Below, piece after piece: positions 52,350 through 61,187 of a stretch of 64,000 nt of DNA. The stretch is from G963704535 sp963704535. GTDB taxonomy: Bacteria > Chloroflexota > Chloroflexia > Chloroflexales > Roseiflexaceae. Made by a program: the position numbers and the translations under genes. Every line of letters begins with the position of its first letter. Positions within the stretch are counted from its first letter, which is position 1. The stretch spans positions 11,098,001 through 11,162,000 of the forward strand of contig OY969916.1 in the NCBI GenBank assembly GCA_963704535.1. The letters run 5' to 3'. A model generated the notes under the pieces. That model was not told where the DNA came from, did not search any database, and saw only the letters and a list, made by a program, of their open reading frames with translations.

Positions 52350-54011
52350 ATGCAAACGACAGTTTCCCAATCTGCGCCAATGAAGGTGCGCTTCGGGCTA
52401 CAGATCCAGCTCATGTTGGCGTTCGGCTTTCTCGGTCTGCTGGTGGCAGGGGTCGCCGGCGCCGCGCTCTTGAGTATCGGGCAGATTCATGCGGTGGCGT
52501 GGCAGGCCGTCGAAGTCGATGGCCGTATGAGCCGGCTGGCGAGTGAGGTCACCGTCCAGACACTGTTGGCGCGCCGGTATGAGAAAGATTTCTTCCTGAA
52601 CCTTGATGATGCGGGCGAGCGGGTCAGTTACCTTGAGCAATGGCGGCGCGCCGATACCGATCTCGGCCAGGCGATCGAGGCGTTTGCCGCTGCCGCCACG
52701 ACGACGGAGGAGCAGCAAGACGTCGCGACGTGGCGGGCGGCGCGCTCGCGCTATGAGGAAGGTTTTGCGCTGGTTGAGCGCGGGGTTGCGAACGGCAGCA
52801 TCATGACAGCCGGGGGCGCCAATGAGGTGTTCACCCCTTACAAAGACAGCATCCGAACCCTCACCGATACCGCCCTGGAGGTGGAGCAGCGCAAAGCTGC
52901 CACGCTGGAGCAGGCCGAAGCGGCACTCACGGAGCGCCTCGACAGCGCAATCTGGCGGGTCGTAGCGATCGTCGCGCTGGCGTTCGTCGCCGCGATCGGT
53001 TGGACGATCTTCTATCCCGGCAGGTTGATACGGCCCGTGACTGCTCTGCAAACGGCCACCGCTCGGCTCGCACAGGGCGATCTGACCACGCGCGTGGAGC
53101 TAACACGTACCGACGAGTTGGGGCGGCTGGCCGCCAGCTTCAACCAGATGGCCGAGTCGCTCCACACTATGACCCGGCAGGTCCAGCAGGCCAATATGGC
53201 GATCACCTCGGCTGCGGCCGAGGTGCTGGCCGCCGCAACCCAGCAGGCTGCCTCCGCCGCCGAGCAATCGGCCGCTATCTCCCAGACCACTACGACGATC
53301 CACGAGGTCAAAGCGATCGCCTTGCAGACCGCTTCGCAGGCCGGTCAGGTGGTTCACGACAGCCAGGCGGCGCTCCAGGCGGCGCGCCAGGGGACGACGG
53401 CGGTTGAGGAGACGGTGAGCGGCATGGCCCAGATTCGCGAGCGGGTTGAGGGTATCGCCCGATCGATCCTGGCCCTGGCCGAGCAGACGCAGGCGATTAG
53501 TTCGATTATCACCACGGTGAGCGAGCTGGCCGACCAGTCGAATCTGCTGGCGCTGAACGCGGCGATTGAGGCGGCGCGGGCCGGCGAGCAGGGCAAGAGT
53601 TTTGCGGTGGTGGCGCAGCACGTGCGCGACCTGGCGGAACGCAGCAAGGACGCCACCGCGCAGGTGCGCGAGATTCTGGGCGATATCCGCGAGTCGACCA
53701 ATGGGGCCGTGCTGGTGACTGAGGAAGGCACCAAGGGTGTCGAGATCGGCAGCCAGCGCGCCGTGCAGGCCGGGCAGGTGATCCACCACATTGCGGCCGA
53801 GGTGGAGAGCGGGGCGCAGGCCAATGTGCAGATCGCGGCGGCGGCCCAGCAGCAGACCGCCGGCATGGAGCAGATCAGCCAGGCGATGACCAGCATCCAG
53901 CAGGCCACCACCCAGGCGCTGGCCTCGACCCGCCAGGCCGAGCGGGCCGCCCAGGACCTGCATACGCTGGCCCAGTCGCTTCAGCAGACCATTTCCGTTT
54001 ATCGACTGTAA
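52350..54011 (+). CDS. Methyl-accepting chemotaxis protein
   Basis: A 553-residue receptor. TM1 about 20-44, an outer helical bundle (about 45-195, with YEKDFFLNLDD) of the HBM/4HB type, and TM2 about 207-228. HAMP at about 230-280 (TDELGRLAASFNQMAESL), then the signalling helices with the hairpin tip ADQSNLLALNAAIEAARAGEQGKSFAVVA. C-terminus lacks an NWETF-type pentapeptide. AGGAG 6 bases before ATG. One base separates it from cheA. Confidence 0.92.
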   Translation: MQTTVSQSAPMKVRFGLQIQLMLAFGFLGLLVAGVAGAALLSIGQIHAVAWQAVEVDGRMSRLASEVTVQTLLARRYEKDFFLNLDDAGERVSYLEQWRRADTDLGQAIEAFAAAATTTEEQQDVATWRAARSRYEEGFALVERGVANGSIMTAGGANEVFTPYKDSIRTLTDTALEVEQRKAATLEQAEAALTERLDSAIWRVVAIVALAFVAAIGWTIFYPGRLIRPVTALQTATARLAQGDLTTRVELTRTDELGRLAASFNQMAESLHTMTRQVQQANMAITSAAAEVLAAATQQAASAAEQSAAISQTTTTIHEVKAIALQTASQAGQVVHDSQAALQAARQGTTAVEETVSGMAQIRERVEGIARSILALAEQTQAISSIITTVSELADQSNLLALNAAIEAARAGEQGKSFAVVAQHVRDLAERSKDATAQVREILGDIRESTNGAVLVTEEGTKGVEIGSQRAVQAGQVIHHIAAEVESGAQANVQIAAAAQQQTAGMEQISQAMTSIQQATTQALASTRQAERAAQDLHTLAQSLQQTISVYRL

Positions 54012-54012
54012 G

Positions 54013-56331
54013 ATGATCGACACAGCCATTCAAGCCGAGATCCGCGCCCTGTTCCACGCCGAGCAGGCCGAGCACCGCCAGGCGATCGGCGAGCTGCTGC
54101 TGGCGCTGGAGCACGAGCCCGCGCATCCGCAGCGCTCGGACCTACTCGCCGAGCTGTTTCGCCGCGCGCACAGCATCAAGGGCAGCGCCCACATGACCGG
54201 CCTCGACGCGGTCGAGCACGTGGCGCACCGGATCGAAGACCTGTTTAGTGCCCTGCGGGCCGGCGCGCTGCAACTGACAACCGCCGCCTGCGACGCCGTC
54301 TACGACGCGCTCGACGCGCTCGGCGCGCTGATGCGTCAGGATGCCGAGGGCAAGGGCGCCGATCTGGAGCTACACCGGCCCATCCTGGCTGCGCTGGATC
54401 AGGTGCTGGCCGGCACGGGCGCGCCGGTGCCACAGCCCGAGGCGCCGGTGCCATCGGTGGCGGCGGAAGAGCCGACCGAGCGGCGCACAGACGATCACTG
54501 GGGCGTTGCGAATGGTACGGTTCGGCTCGCCACGGCGCAGCTCGATCGGCTCCTGGGTGACACCGGCGAGCTGCTGACCTGCGCCGTGCGTGCCGGCCAG
54601 CGCGTGCGCGATGCACGGGACGCGGCCCAACTGCCCGCGCGCTGGCGCCGAAGGTGGCGGCAATTGCAGCCCAACCTGGACCGCGCGCGGAGCCAGTTGC
54701 GCGAGCTGCGGCCCACGGTTCACCACCTGGAGCGCTACGAACCGGAGCTTCACGCTGCGCCGCTTGCGCGTGCCCCCTACGACCCGGCGCCGCTGCTCGA
54801 CTCGCTGGCGGAGGCGAACCGGGTGATCGTCGAGATGGAGCAACTGGTCAGTCGCCTGGCGCGTCAGCTCTCCGCCGACCATGCTCAGCTCGCCGCCGTC
54901 ACGAACCAGGTTCACGAGCGGGTGCGCCGCACGCGCATGCTGCCGCTGACGACGATCTTCAACTCGCTGCCGCTCCAGCTTCGCGAGATGGCCCGCCAGA
55001 TCAGCAAGCAGGTCGTGCTCGATCTGGATGATGGCGGGGCCGAGGCAGATCGGGAGGTGCTCGATGGCCTGCGCGATGTCCTGCTGCACCTCCTACGCAA
55101 CGCGCTCGATCACGGCATCGAGCCGGCTGCGGCGCGCATCGCCGCCGGCAAGCCGGCCGTGGGCCGGATCGCGCTGCGGGCAGCGATCAGTGGCGACCAA
55201 CTGATTCTCGCCATTGAGGATGACGGCGCCGGGCTTGACCTGGAGGCGATCAGGGCGCGCGCGAGCGCCGGGGGCATCTTCGCCGCCGACGACCTGGCGC
55301 GGATGGACGAGGCGCAGCTACGCGACCTGATCTTCGCGCCCGGTTTTTCCACGCGCCAGGACGTCGGGCTGCTGTCGGGGCGCGGAGTGGGCCTGGATGT
55401 GGTCCGTTCGCGTGTCGAGCGGCTGCGCGGCCGGATCGCGGTGCACAGCACTCCCGGCGCCGGCTGCGCGTTCACCATCACAGTCCCGCTGTCCCTGACC
55501 AGCTCGCGCGGGCTGCTCATCCGCGCCGGCCAATCGCGCTATGCGCTCCCGATCGACGCGGTACGGCGGATTATCGCGGTGGCGCCACAGGATATTGTGA
55601 CAATCGAGGGGCGCACAGCGGTGAAGGTCGATGGTCAATTGTGCGCGCTGGCCGCTCTCGCCGAGCTGCTGGGCGATGCGAACGCCGCTTGGAAGGGCCA
55701 GGCCGCCGGAGCTTCCCGGCCGGCGCTGATCCTGGGCGGCGAGCGCCCGCTGGCCTGCCTGGTGGACGTGGTGCTGGGCGAGCAGGAGCTGGTAATACAC
55801 CGGCTACCGGCCCCGCTCCAACAGGTGCGCTTCATCGCCGGCGCGACGATCCTGGCCGATGCGAGCGTCATTCCGATCCTGGAGATGACCGACCTGCTGC
55901 GGGCGGCGGTTGGCGAGCGTCGCATCGGCAGCACGCCGGCACCGCGCGCGCCGGCTCGCCGAACGGTGCTGGTGGCCGATGATTCGATCACCACCCGGAT
56001 GTTGGAGAAAAATATCCTGGAAGCGGCCGGCTACCAGGTGCGGCTAGCGACCGATGGCGCTGAAGCGCTCGACCTCCTACGCCGGCTTGCAGGCGACGGC
56101 GGCTGCGACCTGCTGCTCAGCGATGTCGATATGCCGCGACTCAATGGCTTTGAGCTGACCGCCCAAGTGCGCTCCGACCCGCGCCTCCAGCATCTGCCGG
56201 TCGTGCTGGTGACATCGCTCGGTGGACCGGCCGACCGCGAGCGGGGCATCGCCGCTGGTGCCGATGCGTACATCGTAAAGCAGGCATTCAAAGAGCAGAC
56301 GCTGCTTGATACAATTGCGCAGTTGCTTTGA
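54013..56331 (+). CDS. CheA-type histidine kinase with CheW and receiver domains
   Basis: A 772-residue hybrid. Hpt domain (1-105) with the phospho-histidine in RRAHSIKGSAHMTG. A variable linker replaces P2. The dimer/ATPase region (about 165-490) has RTRMLPLTTIFN, LLHLLRNALDHGIE, EDDGAGLDL and GRGVGLDVV. CheW-like domain about 495-635 (RYALPIDAVRRII), and a receiver (about 650-772) with VLVADDSITTRM and LLLSDVDMPRLNG. The order is that of CheA-REC kinases in alternative (non-motility) chemosensory systems. Linked to a receptor and a receiver, but no CheR, CheB, or separate CheW. Confidence 0.92.
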   Translation: MIDTAIQAEIRALFHAEQAEHRQAIGELLLALEHEPAHPQRSDLLAELFRRAHSIKGSAHMTGLDAVEHVAHRIEDLFSALRAGALQLTTAACDAVYDALDALGALMRQDAEGKGADLELHRPILAALDQVLAGTGAPVPQPEAPVPSVAAEEPTERRTDDHWGVANGTVRLATAQLDRLLGDTGELLTCAVRAGQRVRDARDAAQLPARWRRRWRQLQPNLDRARSQLRELRPTVHHLERYEPELHAAPLARAPYDPAPLLDSLAEANRVIVEMEQLVSRLARQLSADHAQLAAVTNQVHERVRRTRMLPLTTIFNSLPLQLREMARQISKQVVLDLDDGGAEADREVLDGLRDVLLHLLRNALDHGIEPAAARIAAGKPAVGRIALRAAISGDQLILAIEDDGAGLDLEAIRARASAGGIFAADDLARMDEAQLRDLIFAPGFSTRQDVGLLSGRGVGLDVVRSRVERLRGRIAVHSTPGAGCAFTITVPLSLTSSRGLLIRAGQSRYALPIDAVRRIIAVAPQDIVTIEGRTAVKVDGQLCALAALAELLGDANAAWKGQAAGASRPALILGGERPLACLVDVVLGEQELVIHRLPAPLQQVRFIAGATILADASVIPILEMTDLLRAAVGERRIGSTPAPRAPARRTVLVADDSITTRMLEKNILEAAGYQVRLATDGAEALDLLRRLAGDGGCDLLLSDVDMPRLNGFELTAQVRSDPRLQHLPVVLVTSLGGPADRERGIAAGADAYIVKQAFKEQTLLDTIAQLL

Positions 56332-56362
56332 AGACAAGGCTGGGCTGCGGGAGATAGCTATA

Positions 56363-56749
56363 ATGACGAGCCACTCACTACGAGTGCAATCGATCCTCGT
56401 GCGCACCGAGAGCGACATCGTCGCGCTGCGGGTGGAGGTGCGCCAGGCTGCGCGGGTACTCGGGCTGGGCTCTCAGCAGCAGGCAAAAATGACGGCGGCT
56501 GCCAGCACGGCGGCACGAGCGTTTATTTCGCTCAGTCACGGCGCCACCTTTACGATTCAGCAGAATGGCCCGGGAGTCCGGCCGTCGATGAAGATCGCAT
56601 GCCGGCCCGCACACAATTCGTCGGCGGATGCGGCAAGCCTGGAACAACTGCTCCCATTGAGCCAGCTCCGCGTGCTGGTTGATGACGCATTGCTGGAGCA
56701 AGATCTTGCCGACGTCACCCTGAATCTGCGGATGTGGCTCAGCGAGTAG
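56363..56749 (+). CDS. RsbT-like GHKL protein, reduced
   Basis: A 128-residue protein. The segment VRTESDIVALRVEVRQAARVLGLGSQQQAKMTAAASTAAR matches the first helix and N-box area of RsbT/anti-sigma kinase proteins. The usual acidic DxGxGI motif and the second G-box are missing, so kinase activity is doubtful. It may bind the operon's kinase or a partner-switching protein. GGGAG 9 bases before ATG 56363. Follows cheA by 31 bases and ends the operon. Confidence 0.65.
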   Translation: MTSHSLRVQSILVRTESDIVALRVEVRQAARVLGLGSQQQAKMTAAASTAARAFISLSHGATFTIQQNGPGVRPSMKIACRPAHNSSADAASLEQLLPLSQLRVLVDDALLEQDLADVTLNLRMWLSE

Positions 56750-56784
56750 AACAGCTCGGCGTACGTCTGCCCACTGTTTCTCAT

Positions 56785-56880
56785 CACGAAGCACGCGAAG
56801 AGACGAAGCTCACGAAGGCTTTATAACCATATCTATCAGCCCTCTTCGTGGTCTTCGCATCTTCGTGTTCTTCGTGGTAA
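56785..56880. repeat. CACGAAG / CTTCGTG short repeat arms
   Basis: CACGAAG, GCGAAGA and TCACGAAGG units are followed by complementary CTTCGTGG and CTTCGTGTTCTTCGTGG units, enclosing an AT-rich centre. A weak large hairpin in the 236-bp gap between convergent genes. Confidence 0.6.
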
Positions 56881-56985
56881 AACTGCTGGTGTATGTACGC
56901 GAAGCTGTGCTTGTTTATGTATGCCGCGCTGCTCTAGGGCAACTGCGGCTTGGGATGCCGGCGTCGATTTTTGGTGGATGTTGTG

Positions 56986-57765
56986 TCAAGCGGGCGCAAT
57001 CGCCAGCACGCGCAACGGGCTGCCGCTGCCGTCGACGATCTTGAGCGGCGCGGCGATGACGATCGCCCCGGTGGGCGGAAGCTGATCGAGGTTGCACAAG
57101 CTGGCGAGCCCAAACTTGCCGGCGCCGTGCATTGTCGCGTGGTTGGGGAAGGGCGGGTCGAATGTACCGGCCTGCCCGGCGTCGGTCCCGACCGTCTCGA
57201 CGCCAACGCCCAGTACGTCGCGCTCGTGGGCCAGGAACTCTGCGGCTGATTTGTGGAAGCCAGGGCTGTGCGGGCCATCGGCGCCGACATTCAGGAACGC
57301 TTGCGGGTCGGTGCGCGTGCTCCAACCTGTACGCAGCAGCACCCAGGCGCCCGGCGGGATGCGGCCGTGCTCGACTTCCCAGGCCTGGATGTGCTCGGGC
57401 AGCAGCAGGAAATCAGGGTTCGCCGCTACCGCCTGCGTCACGTCGAGCACGCAGGCCGGCCCAATAAAGCGGCGGGCGGGGATGGTGTCGCAGCGGTTGT
57501 CGGGCAGGTCCTTGCCGGTGATCCAGTGGACGGGCGCGTCGAAGTGGGTGCCGGTATGCTCGCCCAGATGCAGCGTGTTCCAGTACCATCCCGGTCCCTG
57601 CTCGTCGTAGCGCGAGATCACTTCGAGCGTGACGCCCGGCGAGGAGGCGAAGATCGGCGGCAAGCCGATCACCGGGGTGTGCGGGCCAAGCGGCTGCGTC
57701 AGGTCCACGACTCTCAGTGTGCCCGCGTTCAGCTCTGCGACGAGCTGGGTGAGTACATTCGACAT
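56986..57765 (-). CDS. Cyclase-family (kynurenine formamidase-like) metal-dependent hydrolase
   Basis: A 259-residue protein of the cyclase/KynB-like family. The metal-binding signature is GEHTGTHFDAPVHW (about 68-81). It opens with RVVDLTQPLGPHTPVIG and has VLLRTGW and GVETVGTDAG. Members hydrolyse amides or lactones (kynurenine formamidase, isatin hydrolase) or act in polyketide cyclisation; which applies here is unknown. AAGGAG stands before the ATG. Same strand as the TPP/P450 genes to its right, but a zinc-ribbon gene lies between. Confidence 0.85.
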   Translation of the reverse strand: MSNVLTQLVAELNAGTLRVVDLTQPLGPHTPVIGLPPIFASSPGVTLEVISRYDEQGPGWYWNTLHLGEHTGTHFDAPVHWITGKDLPDNRCDTIPARRFIGPACVLDVTQAVAANPDFLLLPEHIQAWEVEHGRIPPGAWVLLRTGWSTRTDPQAFLNVGADGPHSPGFHKSAAEFLAHERDVLGVGVETVGTDAGQAGTFDPPFPNHATMHGAGKFGLASLCNLDQLPPTGAIVIAAPLKIVDGSGSPLRVLAIAPA

Positions 57766-57872
57766 TTAGATACTCCTTCTGGTGAGATGACAAGGTGACA
57801 AGATGACGAAGGCAGGCATGTCGCATCGGTTTCTGATAGGATTGATATTATTGGTCTGTGTGTCCTGAAACT

Positions 57873-58367
57873 CTATCTATTTCTTGCTAGCAAGGACATC
57901 ATATCCCCTACAGGAACATAATCAGTCTCACCATCGACATAAATTACGTCACAGCGATGACAATAAAATAACCTATTCCATCGGTTCCGTATATCATTCC
58001 ATTTAGCAGCAAGAATTTGATTCTGTTGTTCAATGCGTTGGTATACTGATCGGCGAGAGACGAAAAAACTCACACCAATAACAAGCGCAAGAATCATACT
58101 TATCAGAAGAGTATAGTTCATCCTGAGCGGATTGTATCCGACCAAGACGACAAATATAGCGATAATTCCTGCAATGACGAGTAGTGCAGAGCCACCACCA
58201 GGGCGAGCAGCTTCTGGCTGAGAAGGTAATGACAAGCGTTGTGCAAGATTAGACTGAGTACTTGTTATGTATCCACTGGAAGAACTCCCATGGGTTGTTC
58301 CTCCGCTGATAATCGCACTTACTTTCTGTACATTATCAATGCGTTGGCATGATAGGCATGGTTGCAT
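57873..58367 (-). CDS. Two-helix membrane protein with terminal cysteine pairs
   Basis: A 164-residue protein with lower GC than its surroundings. N-terminal CLSC (4-7) and C-terminal CHRC (about 137-140) could form one split zinc ribbon. A Ser/Gly-rich stretch follows the first pair, and two adjacent transmembrane helices lie at about 65-105. A C-terminal helix RIEQQNQILAAKWNDIRNRWNRL precedes the second cysteine pair. GGAGGAG 8 bases before the ATG. Function unknown. Codon use suggests a different origin from its neighbours. Confidence 0.7.
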   Translation of the reverse strand: MQPCLSCQRIDNVQKVSAIISGGTTHGSSSSGYITSTQSNLAQRLSLPSQPEAARPGGGSALLVIAGIIAIFVVLVGYNPLRMNYTLLISMILALVIGVSFFVSRRSVYQRIEQQNQILAAKWNDIRNRWNRLFYCHRCDVIYVDGETDYVPVGDMMSLLARNR

Positions 58368-58636
58368 AGCACTTCTCCTCCGAACAAACAAAGAAGAGGG
58401 CATACAAAAACAAGGCAGAAGGTCAGGAAAATACTCTACCGATTATATCATGCCATCAACCCTGTGAAAATAGGACGCCTGTTCTCATACAAAGCAAAAG
58501 CGCGGGGCCTCTCGACCTCGCGCCCTCCTTAACTACCACTTTCACCAGTGACCGGCCTATCTGGTCACTACACGAGCGCACAGAGGTATTGCTGACCGGC
58601 ACGATCTTTGCCAAGACCACCAACACCGCCTTGCCC

Positions 58637-59230
58637 TTATTTCTCTTTTTGCTCTGTTGCTGTGCGGCCAATATCCCGTAGGTAGCGCTGAAACTGGAAA
58701 CGATTCTCCAGCATCGGCAGATCGGTCTGGAATACCGCTGGCCCCTTGGCCTCGACCTTGGCGACGAGCGTGGTCAGTTCATTGGCGGCCTGCGCTTCAT
58801 CGAATGCAGCTACAAACGCATCGAGGTCGCTGACGGTCGCCGTGCGTGGCACACCAGCCGCAGCAGCAATCCCCGCCAGGTCACTGCCGGTCGCGGTAGC
58901 AGTTGGAAAGCCGCCGACCGATAGTAAACTCTCGTTGTCGAAGACTACGTGGATGAGGTTGTTTGGGCGGTAGCGCGCCAGAGTTGTCAGGCCGCCGAGG
59001 TTCATCAGAATCGAGCCGTCGCCGTCGAACACGACCACCTTCAGCTCGGGGCGGCTCAGGGCGATGCCCAGGCCCATGGAGGAGGCCAGGCCCATGGCGT
59101 GCAAGAGATAGAAGAAGTTTGGCCGGTGCCCAAGCGACTGTAGTTCGGCCGATACCGCGCCCATAATCGTGACCACGACGCAGTTTTCGAGCCGAGGATA
59201 GATCGCTCGTAGCGCATCGATACGCAACAT
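58637..59230 (-). CDS. TPP-dependent decarboxylase, C-terminal (ComE-like) subunit
   Basis: A 197-residue half-enzyme that matches the pyrophosphate-binding domain of TPP enzymes, as in sulfopyruvate decarboxylase beta or phosphonopyruvate decarboxylase. The TPP motif is GDGSILMNLGG followed 17 residues later by FDNES; SMGLGIALSRP lies before it. It should pair with the subunit encoded just upstream (59311-59823), which supplies the catalytic glutamate domain. AAAGGAG precedes the ATG. The acid decarboxylated is unknown. Confidence 0.83.
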   Translation of the reverse strand: MLRIDALRAIYPRLENCVVVTIMGAVSAELQSLGHRPNFFYLLHAMGLASSMGLGIALSRPELKVVVFDGDGSILMNLGGLTTLARYRPNNLIHVVFDNESLLSVGGFPTATATGSDLAGIAAAAGVPRTATVSDLDAFVAAFDEAQAANELTTLVAKVEAKGPAVFQTDLPMLENRFQFQRYLRDIGRTATEQKEK

Positions 59231-59257
59231 AGGCGCTCCTTTCGACTGCGATGGGTT

Positions 59258-59309
59258 GGGTGGGGTTTAAGGGGAGGGCTGCCCTCCCCTTGCCCCTCCC
59301 TTTCAGACC
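59258..59309. repeat. G-rich hairpin between the two TPP subunits
   Basis: GGTTTAAGGGGAGGGCTGCCCTCCCCTTGCCCC forms a stem AAGGGGAGGGC/GCCCTCCCCTT. It interrupts the two-subunit operon and may lower expression of the second subunit. Confidence 0.6.
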
Positions 59310-59310
59310 T

Positions 59311-59823
59311 TTACTCTTCCCACATCAGGTCCCGGCATAGCAGCAGCGCCACCGGCTTGAGCGACGCCTCGGCCAGCGTCTGGGCGCGCTGGATGCGGCG
59401 CGCGACGTGGCCCGGCTCGTCGAGGCGCTGGTAGGGGATGCGGAGCGCCTGCAAGAGCCCTTCGGTCGTCCCGCCGCCCTCGGTCTGCCACGGGTCGCGC
59501 TCACCAAATTCGCCGCGGTAGCTGATCAGCATCAGCAGCGGGATGCGGTACAAGCTCGCCAGCGACACGATGCCGTTGATGCTGGCCAGGAAGCCGTGGT
59601 TCTGCATCAGCATCGCCGACTTCACGCCGGCCAGGTGCGCGCCGGCCGAGATTCCCACACCCTCCTCTTCTTTCGCCAAGCGCACCAGCGTCATCGCGGG
59701 GTCTTCCTCGGCCATGCGGATGAGGTGGACCAGCCAGGTCTCCGGCAGGGCCGACGCCAGCCGGATGTCGCAGGCTTTGAGGGAATCATAGATCAGCTGC
59801 GAGTTCGCGACGGAGACAGGCAT
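59311..59823 (-). CDS. TPP-dependent decarboxylase, N-terminal (ComD-like) subunit
   Basis: A 170-residue half-enzyme with the pyrimidine-binding domain of TPP enzymes. KEEEGVGISAGAHLAGVKSAMLMQNHGF holds the conserved glutamate that activates TPP and the QNHG segment, typical of sulfopyruvate/phosphonopyruvate decarboxylase alpha parts. It starts 15 bases after the P450 stop with AAGGAG, so P450 and this enzyme are one transcript. Confidence 0.83.
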   Translation of the reverse strand: MPVSVANSQLIYDSLKACDIRLASALPETWLVHLIRMAEEDPAMTLVRLAKEEEGVGISAGAHLAGVKSAMLMQNHGFLASINGIVSLASLYRIPLLMLISYRGEFGERDPWQTEGGGTTEGLLQALRIPYQRLDEPGHVARRIQRAQTLAEASLKPVALLLCRDLMWEE

Positions 59824-59838
59824 AGCGGTGCTCCTTCA

Positions 59839-61095
59839 CTACGCCGCCGGCAGCACACCCTCGCATGTCACCGGCAGGGCGGTCAGGCGCCGCACGCTGA
59901 TCGATGGGCTCCAGGCGGGCGTCTCGGACACAAGCTGGAGGCCCGGCAGGCGGCGCAGCAGCGTTGGGAAGGCGATCTGGCCCTCCAGGCGGGCTAGCGG
60001 CGCGCCCAAGCAGAAGTGGATGCCGTGGCCGAAGGTGATGTGAGACGCCGCGTTGGGGCGGCGGATGTCGAGCCGGTCGGGGTCGGGGAACTGGGCCGGG
60101 TCGTGGTTGGCCGCCGCCGGGCTGGGCAAGATCCGGTCGCCGGCCTTGATGTCGCAGCCATCGATCGAGAAGTCGGCGGCGGCGAGGCGCCATACGAACG
60201 GCACCGGGCCGTTGTAGCGCAGAAACTCCTCGACGGCGTTGGGGGTGAGGGAGGGATCGTCCACCAGCAGCCGGTACTGGTCGGGGTGCTGGAGCAGCGC
60301 CAGCAGGCCGTTGCCGATCAGGTTCATGGTCGTCTCGTGGCCGGCGAACAGCAACAGCGCGCAGGTCGAGATCAGCTCCTGCTCGCCCAGCACCGTGCTC
60401 CCTTCCTCGGCGGCGATCAGGTTGCTGATCATATCGTCCTGGGGCGCGCGACGGCGCTCGGCGATCAGTGCGCGCAGGTAGTCGGTCATGTCCAGCATTG
60501 CGCTGTGCATCGCCTCAATCACCGCTGGGTCCTCGGGCCGGCCGACGTTGAGGAACATGACCGTGGCCTGGGACCAGGAGCGCAGCCTGGGCCGGTCGGC
60601 GGCGGGCATGCCGAGCATGTCGGCAATGACCATGGCCGGCAGCGGGTAGGCGAAATCGCGGATGATGTCGATCTCGCCGGCCTCCTGAATGGCGTCGAGC
60701 AGCTCGTCGGCGATCACCTGGACGCGCGGGCGCAGGTTCTCGACCAGGCGCGGCTTGAAGCCGGCGTTCAGCAGGTGCCGCAGCCGCCGGTGCTCGGGCG
60801 GGTTGAGACCGATCACCCACAGCGCCATGAATTGGGAGATCGCGTCCATAGGCTCCCGTAGCGCCTCCGGCAGCGTGTCGAGCACGCTCATATCCAGGTG
60901 GCCGGCGGCGACGCGCGGGTCTTGCAGGGCGGCTTTGACATCGGCATAGCGGGTCAGGAGCCAGGCGTTGAACATTGGGTACCAGTAGACCGGGTCCTGG
61001 GCGCGTAGGCGATGATACAGAGGGTAGGGATCGGCCAGCGCCTCGGGGCTGAAGAGATTATAGGCAGGCTCGGCGGCGGGTGCTTCGGTGGACAT
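59839..61095 (-). CDS. Bacterial cytochrome P450
   Basis: A 418-residue soluble class I P450. I-helix oxygen motif LLFAGHETTMNL (about 240-251), K-helix ExxR in EEFLRY, and heme-cysteine loop FGHGIHFCLGAPLAR (about 350-364). It needs external ferredoxin and reductase, which are not in the window. AAAGGAG 8 bases before ATG 61095 fixes the start. It lies in an operon with the ComD/ComE-like subunits; the shared substrate pathway is not known. The closest groups are CYP107/CYP109-like hydroxylases, by eye. Confidence 0.92.
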   Translation of the reverse strand: MSTEAPAAEPAYNLFSPEALADPYPLYHRLRAQDPVYWYPMFNAWLLTRYADVKAALQDPRVAAGHLDMSVLDTLPEALREPMDAISQFMALWVIGLNPPEHRRLRHLLNAGFKPRLVENLRPRVQVIADELLDAIQEAGEIDIIRDFAYPLPAMVIADMLGMPAADRPRLRSWSQATVMFLNVGRPEDPAVIEAMHSAMLDMTDYLRALIAERRRAPQDDMISNLIAAEEGSTVLGEQELISTCALLLFAGHETTMNLIGNGLLALLQHPDQYRLLVDDPSLTPNAVEEFLRYNGPVPFVWRLAAADFSIDGCDIKAGDRILPSPAAANHDPAQFPDPDRLDIRRPNAASHITFGHGIHFCLGAPLARLEGQIAFPTLLRRLPGLQLVSETPAWSPSISVRRLTALPVTCEGVLPAA

Positions 61096-61187
61096 CGGGG
61101 CACTCCTTTCATCCCAATTCCGGCTGGTGGCGGGGCAGAACATTCACTACTATGGAGTGTATTATAACAGTTACCAATCAGGGAGCA

